Source of the DNA: Hymenobacter gelipurpurascens
GTDB taxonomy: Bacteria > Bacteroidota > Bacteroidia > Cytophagales > Hymenobacteraceae
DNA: 64,000 nucleotides
Direction: 5' to 3'
Assembly: GCF_900187375.1 (NCBI RefSeq)
Contig: NZ_FYEW01000003.1
Span: 248,001-312,000, forward strand
A program made the position numbers and the translations under genes. Of the stretch, positions 35,587 to 45,303 are shown in pieces. How positions within the stretch are numbered: the first letter of the stretch is position 1; each line of letters opens with the position of its first letter. Under the pieces are notes generated by a model. That model was not told the origin of the DNA and made no database searches. It saw nothing but the letters and a program-made list of their open reading frames with translations.

Positions 35587-37299
35587 TTGAAAAAACGCCT
35601 GAGCCTGTTGCTGGCGGCTACGTTGGCCCTGCCGGCTTTCGCCCAGAAATCCAATAAACCGCTAGACCGCCCGAAACTGGTGGTGGGAATCGTGGTAGAC
35701 CAGATGCGCTACGATTACCTGTACCGCTTCTGGAGTAAGTACGGGAACGGTGGCTTTCGGCGGCTTTTAGGCGAAGGATTCAGCTACGAAAACGCCCACT
35801 ATAACTACGTGCCCACCTACACCGGGCCGGGCCACGCCAGCATCTATACCGGTACTACGCCCTCGGTGCATGGCATTGTGGGCAACAACTGGCTGGTGCG
35901 CGAAGAGGGCAAGGGCACGTATGTGACGGAAGATAAAACGGTGCAGGCGGTAGGTGGCACGGCAGTAGCCGGCCAGCAGTCGCCGCGCCATATGCTCACG
36001 AGCACCATTACCGATGAGCTGCGCCTGGCTACCAACTTCCAGAGCAAAGTTATTGGCGTGTGCATCAAAGACCGGGGCTCCATTCTGCCGGCCGGGCACG
36101 CGGCCAATGCGGCCTACTGGTACGACGGCTCCAATGGTGCCTTCATTTCCAGTACCTTTTATCAGGCAACTTTGCCAACCTGGGTGCAGCAGTTCAACCA
36201 GAAGCAGCTGGCGGCGCAGTACCTGAGCAAGGCTTGGGAAACGCTGTTGCCCATAGCCCAGTACACGGAAAGCTCGCCTGATGATGTGGCTTGGGAAGGC
36301 GCCTTCAAAGAGGAAGCAAAGCCCGTGTTCCCGCACGACCTCCCCACGCTCAGCGCCGCGCCCATCACGCCCGTAAAGCAGAATATGCAGACGGAAGGGG
36401 AGAAGACGCCCGTGGCCACGCCGCGCAACCTCGACCTGATCCGCTCCACACCGTTCGGCAACTCGCTCACGCTAGACTTTGCGCTGGAAGCCCTGAAAGC
36501 TGAACAGCTAGGCCTACGCGGCCAAACCGACTTCCTGGCCCTGAGCTTTTCCAGCACCGACTACGTAGGCCACCAGTTCGGGCCCAATGCCATTGAAACC
36601 GAGGATACCTACCTGCGCCTCGACCGCGACCTGGAACGCCTCTTTGCTTACCTCGATAAGGTAGTAGGCAAAAAGCAGGTGCTGGTGTTTCTGAGCGCTG
36701 ACCACGGCGCTGCGCACTCGCCCGACTTCCTGCGCGACAAGCGGATTCCGGGCGGCTCGGTGGGCCCCGGTCTCATGCGCGACTCCCTGCAGCGGAAGCT
36801 AGTAAGCCTGCACGGCCCTGGCCAGTGGGTGCTGAGCTACGAAAACCAGCAGGTGTACCTGAACCGTCCGCTGATTGAGCAGAAGAAGCTGGACCTTTAC
36901 CAGATGCAGCGCGAAGTAGCGACCCTGATGACAGGCTTTGCCGGCGTCACGCGCGCCATTACGGCTGAGGATCTGCAGAAGTCGCACTGGGAAAGCGGCA
37001 TGCTGATGTATCTGGAAAACGGCTACTTCCCTAAACGCTCCGGCGACGTAATGGTGGTGTTGGAGCCCGGCTGGCTGGAATCGTATCAGTACCCTATTAA
37101 CAAGGGAACCACCCACGGCTCATCGGGCAACTATGATACCCACGTACCGATTGTGTTTTGGGGGTGGCACGTGAAGCACGGCGAGTCGTCGGCTCCCACC
37201 AAAATCACCGATATTGCGCCCACATTGGCCCAATGGCTCCACATTCAGGAACCGGATGGCTCAACGGGTACGCCCCTGCAGGAAGTGTTGTCGCGGTAA
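35587..37299 (+). CDS. PafA-like exported alkaline phosphatase
   Basis: This 570-residue protein has a signal peptide (KKRLSLLLAATLALPAFAQ). Active-site residues match PafA of Elizabethkingia: nucleophile Thr79 in YTGPGHASIYTG, Asn100 in VGNNW, and Lys161/Arg163 in CIKDRGS. Metal ligands appear as VVDQMRYDYL, STDYVGHQFGP, LSADHGAAH and TTHGSSGNYDTHVP. It should act in the periplasm on phosphomonoesters. The start is a TTG at 35587, because the signal peptide begins there and no ATG is in frame nearby. I see no Pho box, and no C-terminal T9SS sorting domain. Confidence 0.93.
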   Translation: MKKRLSLLLAATLALPAFAQKSNKPLDRPKLVVGIVVDQMRYDYLYRFWSKYGNGGFRRLLGEGFSYENAHYNYVPTYTGPGHASIYTGTTPSVHGIVGNNWLVREEGKGTYVTEDKTVQAVGGTAVAGQQSPRHMLTSTITDELRLATNFQSKVIGVCIKDRGSILPAGHAANAAYWYDGSNGAFISSTFYQATLPTWVQQFNQKQLAAQYLSKAWETLLPIAQYTESSPDDVAWEGAFKEEAKPVFPHDLPTLSAAPITPVKQNMQTEGEKTPVATPRNLDLIRSTPFGNSLTLDFALEALKAEQLGLRGQTDFLALSFSSTDYVGHQFGPNAIETEDTYLRLDRDLERLFAYLDKVVGKKQVLVFLSADHGAAHSPDFLRDKRIPGGSVGPGLMRDSLQRKLVSLHGPGQWVLSYENQQVYLNRPLIEQKKLDLYQMQREVATLMTGFAGVTRAITAEDLQKSHWESGMLMYLENGYFPKRSGDVMVVLEPGWLESYQYPINKGTTHGSSGNYDTHVPIVFWGWHVKHGESSAPTKITDIAPTLAQWLHIQEPDGSTGTPLQEVLSR

Positions 37300-37437
37300 G
37301 AGCAGCAGGATGGGCTGAGGTTCACAAGCTTAGCCTCACCAACCCGACATCACTAAACGCAAAACCTGCGTATAATCACGTCTTTAATACTTACTACATA
37401 CTACGCGGGAACTAGTCCGCGTCCACTTTCCTCTCAC

Positions 37438-38019
37438 ATGGCTCATTTTAACCCCTGGCACGACGTTGAGCGTGGCGAAAACGCTCCGGCCGTTGTGAAC
37501 GGCATCATTGAAATTCCTAAAGGCTCTAAGGGTAAATATGAGCTGGACAAAGACAGCGGCCTGCTGAAGCTGGACCGGGTGCTGTTCTCGGCAGTGCACT
37601 ATCCGGCCGCCTACGGCTTCATCCCGAAGACCTATTGCGACGACAAAGACCCTTTGGACATTCTGGTGCTGTGCTCGGTGGATATCGTGCCTATGTGCCT
37701 GGTTGATGCCAAAGTAATTGGCGTCATGCAGATGATTGACCAGGACGAGGAAGACGACAAGATCATTGCCGTGGCCGCCAACGACGTATCGGTGAACCAC
37801 TACAACGATATTTCCGACCTGCCCCCACATACCCTGCTGGAAATGCAGCGCTTCTTTGAGGACTACAAAGCTTTGGAGCACAAGCATGTGAGTGTAGAGC
37901 GCTTCATGGGCCGCGAAGATGCGTACCGCATCATTGAGGAGAGCATTAAGCTCTACAACGAGACGTTCCCGAACGGCAATCCGCAGGATAAAGCCGATGT
38001 GCAGGAAGCTCTGAGCTAA
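37438..38019 (+). CDS. ppa: Family I inorganic pyrophosphatase (Ppa)
   Basis: This 193-residue cytosolic enzyme hydrolyses pyrophosphate and drives biosynthetic reactions. The Mg-binding signature is [12 protein letters not shown], in which a Lys takes the place of the usual small residue between the first Asp pair. [16 protein letters not shown] and [13 protein letters not shown] are standard. The active-site Asp-rich segment [11 protein letters not shown] follows. Its length is within the family range. It is a single-gene unit with a terminator 25 bp after the stop. Confidence 0.97.
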   Translation: MAHFNPWHDVERGENAPAVVNGIIEIPKGSKGKYELDKDSGLLKLDRVLFSAVHYPAAYGFIPKTYCDDKDPLDILVLCSVDIVPMCLVDAKVIGVMQMIDQDEEDDKIIAVAANDVSVNHYNDISDLPPHTLLEMQRFFEDYKALEHKHVSVERFMGREDAYRIIEESIKLYNETFPNGNPQDKADVQEALS

Positions 38020-38044
38020 ACCGAAGTGGCCTAGCCGACAATTG

Positions 38045-38090
38045 AAACGCCTCGTTGGGTCTTAAACGGACCCAGGGAGGCGTTTTTTAT
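38045..38090 (+). terminator. Terminator after ppa
   Basis: The outer arms AAACGCCTC / GAGGCGTTT and inner arms TGGGTC / GACCCA are followed by a T run. Confidence 0.93.
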
Positions 38091-38154
38091 TTTAGCAGGA
38101 TAGCAAGCTCAGGCGTAGCAGCCTTTTGGGTGGTAGAACCGTACCTAGGCCACT

Positions 38155-38838
38155 ATGCCGAAAAAGCCCTATTCCTCGCCCTTGTTGCGTTGGCTGTATG
38201 AGAACAGCCTGCTGTTGGTTGGTACAGTACTGGTTATCGCGACGTTAGCGGGCCAGATATTCACTGGCTGGCTCGATAACAACAGCGACCTGGAGGAGAT
38301 GAATCTGCTCCCGCTCTCGCTAGGCCAGTACCTGACTTCGGGCCATTTTCTGGAGGCCACTTTCGAAAATTGGGAAAGTGAGTTTTTGCAGATGGCCCTG
38401 TACGTGGTACTCACCATCTGGCTGCGGCAGCGTGGCTCCAGCGAGTCGAAGAAGCTCTACGAAGAGGAAGAGGTAGACAAGGAGCCAGACCCTAATAAGA
38501 AGGATGCGCCCGGCCCGGTGAAGCACGGGGGCTGGCAGCTGGCCCTGTACCGTCGTTCCCTGAGCATTACGTTCTTTCTGCTATTCATCGGCGCTTTCTG
38601 GCTGCATGCTACAGGTGGGGCCGAGGTGTACAGCATTGAGCAACAGCATGAGGGCAAACCAGCCGTGACAACTATGGAGTACATGCAGACCTCAAGATTC
38701 TGGTTTGAGTCGTTTCAGAACTGGCAGAGCGAGTTTCTGTCCATTGTTTCCATCGTAGGCCTGTCCATTTTTCTGCGTCAGCATGGCTCGCCCGAATCGA
38801 AGCCGGTGGATGCCAGTAACGACGAAACCGGCGAATAG
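38155..38838 (+). CDS. DUF6766 family membrane protein with internal duplication
   Basis: This 227-residue protein has about four membrane helices in two halves. The halves are related: the first has FENWESEFLQMALYVVLTIW and LRQRGSSESK, and the second has FQNWQSEFLSIVSIVGLSIF and LRQHGSPESK. A charged linker (EEEEVDKEPDPNKKDAP) separates them. I recall this pattern as DUF6766, found in many bacteria with no known function. The gene is alone between terminator and the next gene. Confidence 0.75.
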   Translation: MPKKPYSSPLLRWLYENSLLLVGTVLVIATLAGQIFTGWLDNNSDLEEMNLLPLSLGQYLTSGHFLEATFENWESEFLQMALYVVLTIWLRQRGSSESKKLYEEEEVDKEPDPNKKDAPGPVKHGGWQLALYRRSLSITFFLLFIGAFWLHATGGAEVYSIEQQHEGKPAVTTMEYMQTSRFWFESFQNWQSEFLSIVSIVGLSIFLRQHGSPESKPVDASNDETGE

Positions 38839-38900
38839 CCTTGCGGGCTTCTATCTTCGCGCTGGCCCATCAGCTTAGATGGTAACGCGTAATAAGTAGT

Positions 38901-39809
38901 ATGCCCTCCGCTCACTCATCGTCTTCCGCTTCAGACCCTCAGCGCGGCCCTTCGGGACTGCAAGGCGGGCTGGATGCTGTGCTCTACAGCAGCACTTGGT
39001 TGGCGCTGGCGGCGCTAGGCCTCACCTGGGCCACCTTTCTGTTCTGGCAGGTGCACATTCCGTGGCGGCTGGGCACCATGATTTTCACGGCCACGCTGTT
39101 TCTGTATAACCTCGACAGCGTGCTGCCCTACAAGCACAGCCAACCCGTGGCGCTTTCGGGGCGGAAAAGCTGGATGCGGGCCCACCGGCGAAGCTTATTT
39201 TTCCTGGCGATGGTGGCGCTGGCGGTGGCGGGCGGCTTATTTCTGTGGGATGGCTGGCAACACCTGATTGGGTTTATCGGGCACCTGGCCGTTATCTCGC
39301 TGCTATACTCCTTGCCCATCGTGAAGGTGAAGGGCCGGTGGTGGGCCCTGCGCGACTTTCCGCTGCTGAAGGTATTCCTCATTGCCTATGTGTGGGCGGC
39401 CGTCACGGTCTGGATTCCGGCCTTGTACCTGCACCGGCCCCTGTTAGACCCAGTAGTGCTGGTACTTTTTGCCCGCCGTTTGCTGTTCATTCTGGCACTG
39501 GCCTTTGTATTCGATATTCGGGATTTCAGCAAGGATAAGCTGATAGGTACGCGCACATTTCCGGGCGTTTTTGGTGTGCGGGCTACCAAGCTGGTAGCTC
39601 TGGCGGCGCTGGTAGGCGCGGCGCTGCTGGTACCGGTCGGGATGCCGGCGCAGCACCAGGCGGTGTATCTGTTGCCGCTGCTGCTGGCGGGCGGCGTTAT
39701 CTGGTTTGCCGATGAGTCCCGGTCGGATTATTACTTCGCTTTGCTGGCCGATGGGGTGATGGTGGTGCAGTTTCTGGTGGTATGGGTGGCTGGCATGTTT
39801 CTGACCTGA
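38901..39809 (+). CDS. UbiA-like membrane protein
   Basis: This 302-residue protein has about eight membrane segments. The second Asp-rich motif of UbiA prenyltransferases is clear (DIRDFSKDKLIGTRTFPGVFG, near 208). The first motif (normally NDxxDxxxD) is reduced to YNLDSVLPYKHS, so only some of the diphosphate-binding Asp residues remain. It may act on an unusual substrate or be a non-catalytic relative. The N-terminus is Ser-rich. No quinone, heme or chlorophyll gene is adjacent. Confidence 0.7.
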   Translation: MPSAHSSSSASDPQRGPSGLQGGLDAVLYSSTWLALAALGLTWATFLFWQVHIPWRLGTMIFTATLFLYNLDSVLPYKHSQPVALSGRKSWMRAHRRSLFFLAMVALAVAGGLFLWDGWQHLIGFIGHLAVISLLYSLPIVKVKGRWWALRDFPLLKVFLIAYVWAAVTVWIPALYLHRPLLDPVVLVLFARRLLFILALAFVFDIRDFSKDKLIGTRTFPGVFGVRATKLVALAALVGAALLVPVGMPAQHQAVYLLPLLLAGGVIWFADESRSDYYFALLADGVMVVQFLVVWVAGMFLT

Positions 39810-39853
39810 CGAATGAAGTGTAGTTTGCAGCCGAGCCACTTCCCTCCGCTGCT

Positions 39854-42139
39854 ATGCCCAGATTCCTCGCGTTGTTTGCTGTTCTCGGATTATTCGTTGT
39901 TGCTAAACCCGCGCTAGGCCAGTCGGCGGACCCGGTGCACTGGGTGAACCCATTGATGGGCACTGACTCCAAGCCGGAGCTTTCCCATGGCAACACGTAC
40001 CCGGCCATTGCGCTGCCCTGGGGCATGAACTTCTGGATGCCGCAAACCGGCAAAATGGGCAGCGGCTGGGCCTACCAGTACAGCGCCGATAAAATCAGGG
40101 GCTTCAAGCAGACCCATCAGCCTTCTCCCTGGATGAACGACTACGGGCAGTTTGCCCTCATGCCCATCACCGGCAAGCTGCGCTTCGAGGAAGATGAACG
40201 CGCCAGCTGGTTCTCGCACAAGGCCGAAACTGCCACGCCCTACTACTACAGCGTGTACCTGGCCGACCACAACGTAACCACGGAAATAGCGCCCACCGAG
40301 CGTGCCGCCCGGTTCCGCTTCACCTTCCCGAAAACCGATAGCGCCTACGTGGTGCTTGATGCGCTGGATAGAGGATCCTACGTGAAGCTGTTACCTCAGC
40401 AGAACAAGATTATCGGGTACACCACCCGCAATAGCAAAGGCGTTCCGGCAAACTTCAAGAACTACTTCGTGCTGGAGTTCGACCATCCCTTTACCAGCAC
40501 CACTATCTATCAGGATAAAAAGTTGGATGCGAGTGGCCTAGAGGCCCAGGCCAACCACACCGGCGCGGTAGTAGGCTTCCGGACGCGCAAGGGCGAGCAG
40601 GTGAACGTACGCGTGGCCTCATCCTTCATCAGCGCCGAGCAAGCCGAAATCAACCTTCGGGAAATCGGGCAGGATGATTTCGAGGCCGTGAAGCAGAAGG
40701 CCCGGCAGGCCTGGAATCAGCAACTCAGCCGAATTCAGGTAGAAGGTGGCTCTGATGACCAGCTGCGCACGTTTTATTCGTGCTTGTACCGCTCCCTGTT
40801 GTTTCCGCGCAAGTTTTATGAGCTGGATGCCGCCGGCAAGCCCGTGCACTACAGCCCCTACAACGGCCAGGTGCTGCCCGGCTACCTGTACACCGATACC
40901 GGCTTCTGGGACACCTTCCGGGCCCTGTTTCCCTTCCTGAACCTGATGTACCCGAGCGTAAATGCCCAGATTCAGGAGGGCCTGGTGAATGCCTATCAGG
41001 AAGGCGGCTGGCTACCGGAGTGGGGCAGCCCCGGCTACCGCAACATCATGATCGGCAACAACTCGGCCTCGGTGGTAGCTGATGCTTACCTGAAAGGCGT
41101 CCGCGGTTACGATATTAACAAGCTCTACGAAGCCCTGATTCATGGGGCCAACAACGCCGGCCCGATGGACGCCGTGGGTCGGGCGGGAGTGGCCTACTAC
41201 AACAAGCTCGGCTACGTGCCCTACGATGTCAAGATCAACGAAAACGCGGCGCGCACCCTGGAATATGCCTACGACGACTTCACGATTTACCAGCTAGGCA
41301 AGGCGCTGGGCCGGCCGCAGAAAGAAATAAACGTGTACGCCAAGCGCAGCCAGAACTACCGCAACCTGTTCGATAAGCAAACCGGCCTGATGCGGGGCAA
41401 AAACCAGAACGGCAAGTTCCAGACGCCCTTTAACCCCTTCAAGTGGGGCGACGCCTTCACGGAAGGCAACAGCTGGCACTACACGTGGTCGGTTTTTCAC
41501 GATGTGCAGGGCCTGATGGATTTGATGGGCGGCCGCAATAAGTTCGTGTCTACTCTGGATACCGTGTTTACGTTAGCCCCAGTGTTTGATGAGTCGTACT
41601 ACGGAGAGGTGATTCACGAAATCCGGGAGATGCAGATTGCTAACATGGGCAACTACGCCCACGGCAATCAGCCCATTCAACACATGGTGTACCTCTACAA
41701 CTACGCCGGGCAGCCCTGGAAAACGCAATACTGGGCCCGCGAGGTGCTCAACCGCCTCTACCAGCCCACCCCCGACGGTTACTGCGGCGACGAGGACAAC
41801 GGCCAGACCTCGGCGTGGTACGTCTTCTCGGCGCTGGGCTTCTACCCCGTGTGCCCCGGCACCGACCAGTACGTACTCGGCGCGCCCCTCTTCAAGAAGG
41901 TGACCTTGAACCTGGAAAACGGCAAGCAGGTGGTGCTCAGTGCGCCCAACAACAGCGCCGAGAACCGCTACATCCAGAGCCTGACTGTTAATGGACAGGC
42001 CTACAACCAGAACTGGCTTAGTCATAAGGAGCTTATGCAGGGCGCTACGCTCGATTTCAACATGGCTCCTACGCCTAACACCAGCCGGGGCACCAGCCAA
42101 GAGGCCGCACCTTATTCCTTCTCAAAGCCGCGCCGGTAG
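39854..42139 (+). CDS. GH92 family alpha-mannosidase-like glycoside hydrolase
   Basis: This 761-residue exported protein has a signal peptide (MPRFLALFAVLGLFVVAKPALGQ). It has the GH92 two-domain form: the N-terminal beta-sandwich (HWVNPLMGTDSKPELSHGNT, GFKQTHQPSPWMNDYG) and the catalytic (alpha/alpha)6 barrel with DTGFWDTFRALFPF, EWGSPGYRNIMIGNNSASV, GNQPIQHMVYLYNYAGQP and GYCGDEDNGQTSAWYVFSAL, which contains the acid/base residues. GH92 enzymes are calcium-dependent exo-mannosidases acting on alpha-mannosides. Its 3' end overlaps the convergent nnr gene by 18 bp. No polysaccharide-utilisation SusCD pair is nearby, so the glycan target is unknown. Confidence 0.94.
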   Translation: MPRFLALFAVLGLFVVAKPALGQSADPVHWVNPLMGTDSKPELSHGNTYPAIALPWGMNFWMPQTGKMGSGWAYQYSADKIRGFKQTHQPSPWMNDYGQFALMPITGKLRFEEDERASWFSHKAETATPYYYSVYLADHNVTTEIAPTERAARFRFTFPKTDSAYVVLDALDRGSYVKLLPQQNKIIGYTTRNSKGVPANFKNYFVLEFDHPFTSTTIYQDKKLDASGLEAQANHTGAVVGFRTRKGEQVNVRVASSFISAEQAEINLREIGQDDFEAVKQKARQAWNQQLSRIQVEGGSDDQLRTFYSCLYRSLLFPRKFYELDAAGKPVHYSPYNGQVLPGYLYTDTGFWDTFRALFPFLNLMYPSVNAQIQEGLVNAYQEGGWLPEWGSPGYRNIMIGNNSASVVADAYLKGVRGYDINKLYEALIHGANNAGPMDAVGRAGVAYYNKLGYVPYDVKINENAARTLEYAYDDFTIYQLGKALGRPQKEINVYAKRSQNYRNLFDKQTGLMRGKNQNGKFQTPFNPFKWGDAFTEGNSWHYTWSVFHDVQGLMDLMGGRNKFVSTLDTVFTLAPVFDESYYGEVIHEIREMQIANMGNYAHGNQPIQHMVYLYNYAGQPWKTQYWAREVLNRLYQPTPDGYCGDEDNGQTSAWYVFSALGFYPVCPGTDQYVLGAPLFKKVTLNLENGKQVVLSAPNNSAENRYIQSLTVNGQAYNQNWLSHKELMQGATLDFNMAPTPNTSRGTSQEAAPYSFSKPRR

Positions 42140-43642
42140 CGTCGTGAGTTTGTGTAAGGCCGGGCCAATAAACCGCGCTATGTCGCCGGCTACTAGGCCT
42201 GCCTGGCCAGTTTCTTCGGCGGCTAGGTCGCCGGCGCGGCCGTGGGCATAGAGGCCTAGCAGGGCCGCATCGAGGGGGGAGAGGCGCTGGTCGGCGCGCA
42301 GGGCCAGCAGCAGGCCAGTTAGCACGTCGCCGCTGCCGCCGGTGGCCATGCCGGGGTTGCCGGTGCTGTTGAAGTAAAGTGTGCCATCGGGCGCGGCCAG
42401 GGCGGTGTAGGCACCTTTAAGCACGCAGTAGCAGCGGCGCTGACGGGCAAAGTCGCGCAGCAGCTCCAGACGGTGGTAGTCGTCGCGGGCCGGCTCGGTG
42501 AGGCGTTCAAACTCCTTGGGGTGAGGTGTGAGCAGCGTATCGGGCGGCAGCAGGTCCAGCAGCTCCCGGTTGGCCCCAAGCAGGTTCAACGCGTCGGCAT
42601 CAATAATTAGCGGCACCTTGGCTTCGCGCAGCAGCTGCTCCAGCACATCTCGGGTGGCCGCTTCCTGGCCCAGGCCCGGCCCTATACCGATGGCGGCGTA
42701 GGGCTTCAGGTCCGGCAGCTCGGTCACAAAGTCGGTAGCTGGGTCGGTGAGGGCCATGGCTTCCGGCGCTGAACTCTGCAGAATATCATAGCCCACAGCC
42801 GGCACCCGCACCGTGAGCAGGCCTACACCGCCGTGCAGGCAAGCCCGAGATGCCAGCACAGCCGCACCTATTTTTCCGCGGCTACCCGCGAGTAACAGGG
42901 CATGCCCAAAAGTGCCTTTGTGGCTGAACTGCGTGCGTTGGGGTAGCCTGCCTGCCAGGAAAATTGCGTCCACGAAGTAGTTATCCACAGATGTATTGTG
43001 GATAAACTCGGTGCTCAACCCAATGGGCAGCACGTGCCACTGGCCTACAAAGGGCACATTCTGGTGCAGCAGGAACGCCAGCTTCGGCAGCTCGAAGCTG
43101 ATGGTGTGTCGTGCCTGCACCACCACGCTGTCTGCGGGCTGAGGCGCATCGGTAAACAGGCCCGACGGTACATCTACTGCAATAATCCTCGCCTGGGCTT
43201 TGTTGAGGTGCTTGACTACTGCCGCCGCGTCGCCCTCTAGCGGGCGGCCTAGGCCAGTCCCGAACAATGCATCCAACACAATGCTGTGCGGGAGCAGGCG
43301 CGGCAGCTTCTGCGGGTTTAGCTCGGCGCAGGGTAGCTCCTCGGGCAGGTGTTGGCGGTTGTGGGTGAAATTGGGGGAGTATTTGGTAGCCGGCAGCAGC
43401 CACACGCGCACCTTGTAGTCCGCTTCATGCAGGTATCTTGCAGCGGCTAATCCGTCGCCGCCGTTGTTGCCGGGGCCGCAGAAGATGTGAATTTCGCCAG
43501 ATTCCTCAGGCGCTACGCGTTCCATGAGCCAGGCGCTGAGAGCAGCAGCGGCGCGCTCCATCAGCTCTTCGGAACGGATGCCCTCAGCTTGGATGGTGGC
43601 CTGATCGGCTTGGCGGGTTTGGTCGGCGGAAAGGATTTTCAT
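42122..43642 (-). CDS. nnr: Bifunctional NAD(P)H-hydrate epimerase / ADP-dependent dehydratase (Nnr)
   Basis: This 506-residue protein is a fusion of two repair enzymes for damaged NAD(P)H hydrate. The N-terminal epimerase (about 1-215) has CGPGNNGGDGLAAARYL and LDALFGTGLGRPLEG. The C-terminal ribokinase-like dehydratase has SRGKIGAAVLASRACL, IGPGLGQEAAT, IIDADALNLL, LTPHPKEFERL and GSGDVLTGLLLALRADQ. Both sets of motifs are complete. The gene ends inside the last codons of the convergent GH92 gene. Confidence 0.96.
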   Translation of the reverse strand: MKILSADQTRQADQATIQAEGIRSEELMERAAAALSAWLMERVAPEESGEIHIFCGPGNNGGDGLAAARYLHEADYKVRVWLLPATKYSPNFTHNRQHLPEELPCAELNPQKLPRLLPHSIVLDALFGTGLGRPLEGDAAAVVKHLNKAQARIIAVDVPSGLFTDAPQPADSVVVQARHTISFELPKLAFLLHQNVPFVGQWHVLPIGLSTEFIHNTSVDNYFVDAIFLAGRLPQRTQFSHKGTFGHALLLAGSRGKIGAAVLASRACLHGGVGLLTVRVPAVGYDILQSSAPEAMALTDPATDFVTELPDLKPYAAIGIGPGLGQEAATRDVLEQLLREAKVPLIIDADALNLLGANRELLDLLPPDTLLTPHPKEFERLTEPARDDYHRLELLRDFARQRRCYCVLKGAYTALAAPDGTLYFNSTGNPGMATGGSGDVLTGLLLALRADQRLSPLDAALLGLYAHGRAGDLAAEETGQAGLVAGDIARFIGPALHKLTTLPARL

Positions 43643-43697
43643 CGGTAGATTAATAACCAGTAGCTTGTCGGAGAATCAGCAACTGAAGTAGAGATGT

Positions 43698-44546
43698 ATG
43701 CGGCAGCGGTGCACCATTGGCTTACTGGTCTTTCTGCTGGTGAGTTGTTCTGAAAAGCAGGAAAGCAGCACTGCGGCGCTGCCCCCGACGAATGCTAGGC
43801 CAGGCGCCAATGCTGCGGATGCTACGGCTGCGTCTCGTCCGGAAATCAAGCCTCAGGCCGTGCCGCTGGCGCAGATTCCGGCCCCACAACGGCTACCGGG
43901 CCAGCTGCTGGAAGCCTGGCGCTGGCAGGATGCTAATGGTGAAAACCTGCTGGTGGTATTTCGTGCGGTAACGCTATCCAATCAGCAGCGCGCTAAACAG
44001 GCGCACCCCGCTACGGCCCCCGACTCAAACGAAGTAGAGGAAATGGGTGACTTTGAACGCACCGCTCGCCTCATGGCAAAGCAATATGTGCTCAAGCAAG
44101 GGAAATACACCGTGCTGTGGCGCCTGCAAGATGGCGTAGCGGCCTGTGCTCTAGACATGACGCTGGGATTGAAGCCCAGCAGTACAACTATTACCGACCT
44201 AGACCAGGATGGGCAGGGCGAAACAACGTTGGTCTACACGGCAGCCTGCCGGGGCGACGTAAGCCCGGCTAGCTTAAAACTGATTATGCGAGAAGGCCCC
44301 GACAAATATGCGTTGCGCGGTTCTACCGTGGTGCAGTATGATTCGGTGCCCGTGTTGCAGCGGCAGCCTGCCGTGCCTTGCTGCGCCGAGAAGCTCAGCA
44401 AGGCCCAGCGCGAGCAGGGAGATGACGCCGGTTATTACGAGACAGAAAAGGAATTTCAGAGAGCACCGCCCGCTTTTCTGTCATTTGCGCGGCAGCAGTG
44501 GCAGAAATTCAGCATCGAAAAAGTGGAAGACCACACCGAGATATAG
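43698..44546 (+). CDS. Lipoprotein of the M949_RS01915-like type
   Basis: This 282-residue protein has a lipobox LLVSC with Cys17. A Thr/Ala/Pro-rich linker precedes the domain. The core contains EAWRWQDANGENLLVVFRAV, ACALDMTLGLKP and ITDLDQDGQGETTLVYTAACRGDVSPASLKLIMRE. I recall this pattern from a Bacteroidota family named M949_RS01915 (linked to surface polysaccharide in Riemerella); the identification is from memory and moderately sure. Its role here is unknown. Confidence 0.6.
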   Translation: MRQRCTIGLLVFLLVSCSEKQESSTAALPPTNARPGANAADATAASRPEIKPQAVPLAQIPAPQRLPGQLLEAWRWQDANGENLLVVFRAVTLSNQQRAKQAHPATAPDSNEVEEMGDFERTARLMAKQYVLKQGKYTVLWRLQDGVAACALDMTLGLKPSSTTITDLDQDGQGETTLVYTAACRGDVSPASLKLIMREGPDKYALRGSTVVQYDSVPVLQRQPAVPCCAEKLSKAQREQGDDAGYYETEKEFQRAPPAFLSFARQQWQKFSIEKVEDHTEI

Positions 44547-44654
44547 GAGTGTCAGGCAAGCATCTAGGATGCTTAACTCAGCCATAGTAAACTTCCGGCT
44601 GGGTTGGCGCGTTTGCACTAGCAACTGATCCTTCTGAACCAAGCTTCACAACCC

Positions 44655-45116
44655 ATGCAAACCTGGAACGATGTAATCCGGCTGGCCAACCACGGCAGCC
44701 CGGCCCCCGATAAGCGAGTAGAAAAAACCGACGCTGAGTGGCGCGCCCAGCTCACGCCCGAGCAGTACCACGTAACACGCGAGCACGGCACCGAGCGCGC
44801 CTTCACCGGCGAATACTGCGAAGCCCACGAAGCCGGCCTCTACGCCTGCGTGTGCTGCGGCACCCCGCTTTACGACTCGCGCACCAAGTTCGAGTCGGGT
44901 ACGGGGTGGCCTAGCTTCACGCAGCCCGTGAAGGAAAACGCCATCCGCTATAAGAAGGACACCAGCTACGGCATGACCCGTGTGGAAGTGCTTTGCAACA
45001 CCTGCGACGCCCACCAGGGCCACGTTTTTCCTGATGGTCCGCCGCCCAGTGGCCTACGCCTGTGCATCAACTCGGCATCAGTGAAGCTGGTGAGCGAGCC
45101 AGCCAATGTGGCCTAG
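44655..45116 (+). CDS. msrB: Peptide methionine-(R)-S-oxide reductase MsrB
   Basis: This 153-residue cytosolic enzyme repairs oxidised methionine (R form). Zinc Cys pairs are in ACVCCGTPL and [12 protein letters not shown]. The substrate segment is [10 protein letters not shown], and the catalytic Cys is in [12 protein letters not shown]. Its length is normal. The last codons (GTG GCC TAG) are part of a GGCCTAG word. A terminator follows 25 bp later. Confidence 0.96.
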   Translation: MQTWNDVIRLANHGSPAPDKRVEKTDAEWRAQLTPEQYHVTREHGTERAFTGEYCEAHEAGLYACVCCGTPLYDSRTKFESGTGWPSFTQPVKENAIRYKKDTSYGMTRVEVLCNTCDAHQGHVFPDGPPPSGLRLCINSASVKLVSEPANVA

Positions 45117-45140
45117 CACTGAGTTTTTCGGAAAGTATGT

Positions 45141-45181
45141 AACAGCCTCCTTGCCATTGGTGAGGAGGCTGTTGCTCTTTT
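45141..45181 (+). terminator. Terminator after msrB
   Basis: Perfect 11-bp arms AACAGCCTCCT / AGGAGGCTGTT with an 11-nt loop, followed by CTCTTTT. Confidence 0.88.
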
Positions 45182-45303
45182 AGAATGAGGCCGCGTACAT
45201 AGGGCGCAGCACCGGAAAATTGACGATTTTCGCACCCCCTTTTGCTAACATGTGTTGGCAGACAGAACCACCCATTTCTCTCACGCTCTAGGCCACCCCA
45301 CCC

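Noticed and set aside
44575..44605. Weak hairpin AACTCAGCC / GGCTGGGTT before msrB
   Set aside because: The stem is short with one mismatch and no T run; I could not decide if it is a terminator of the preceding lipoprotein gene.
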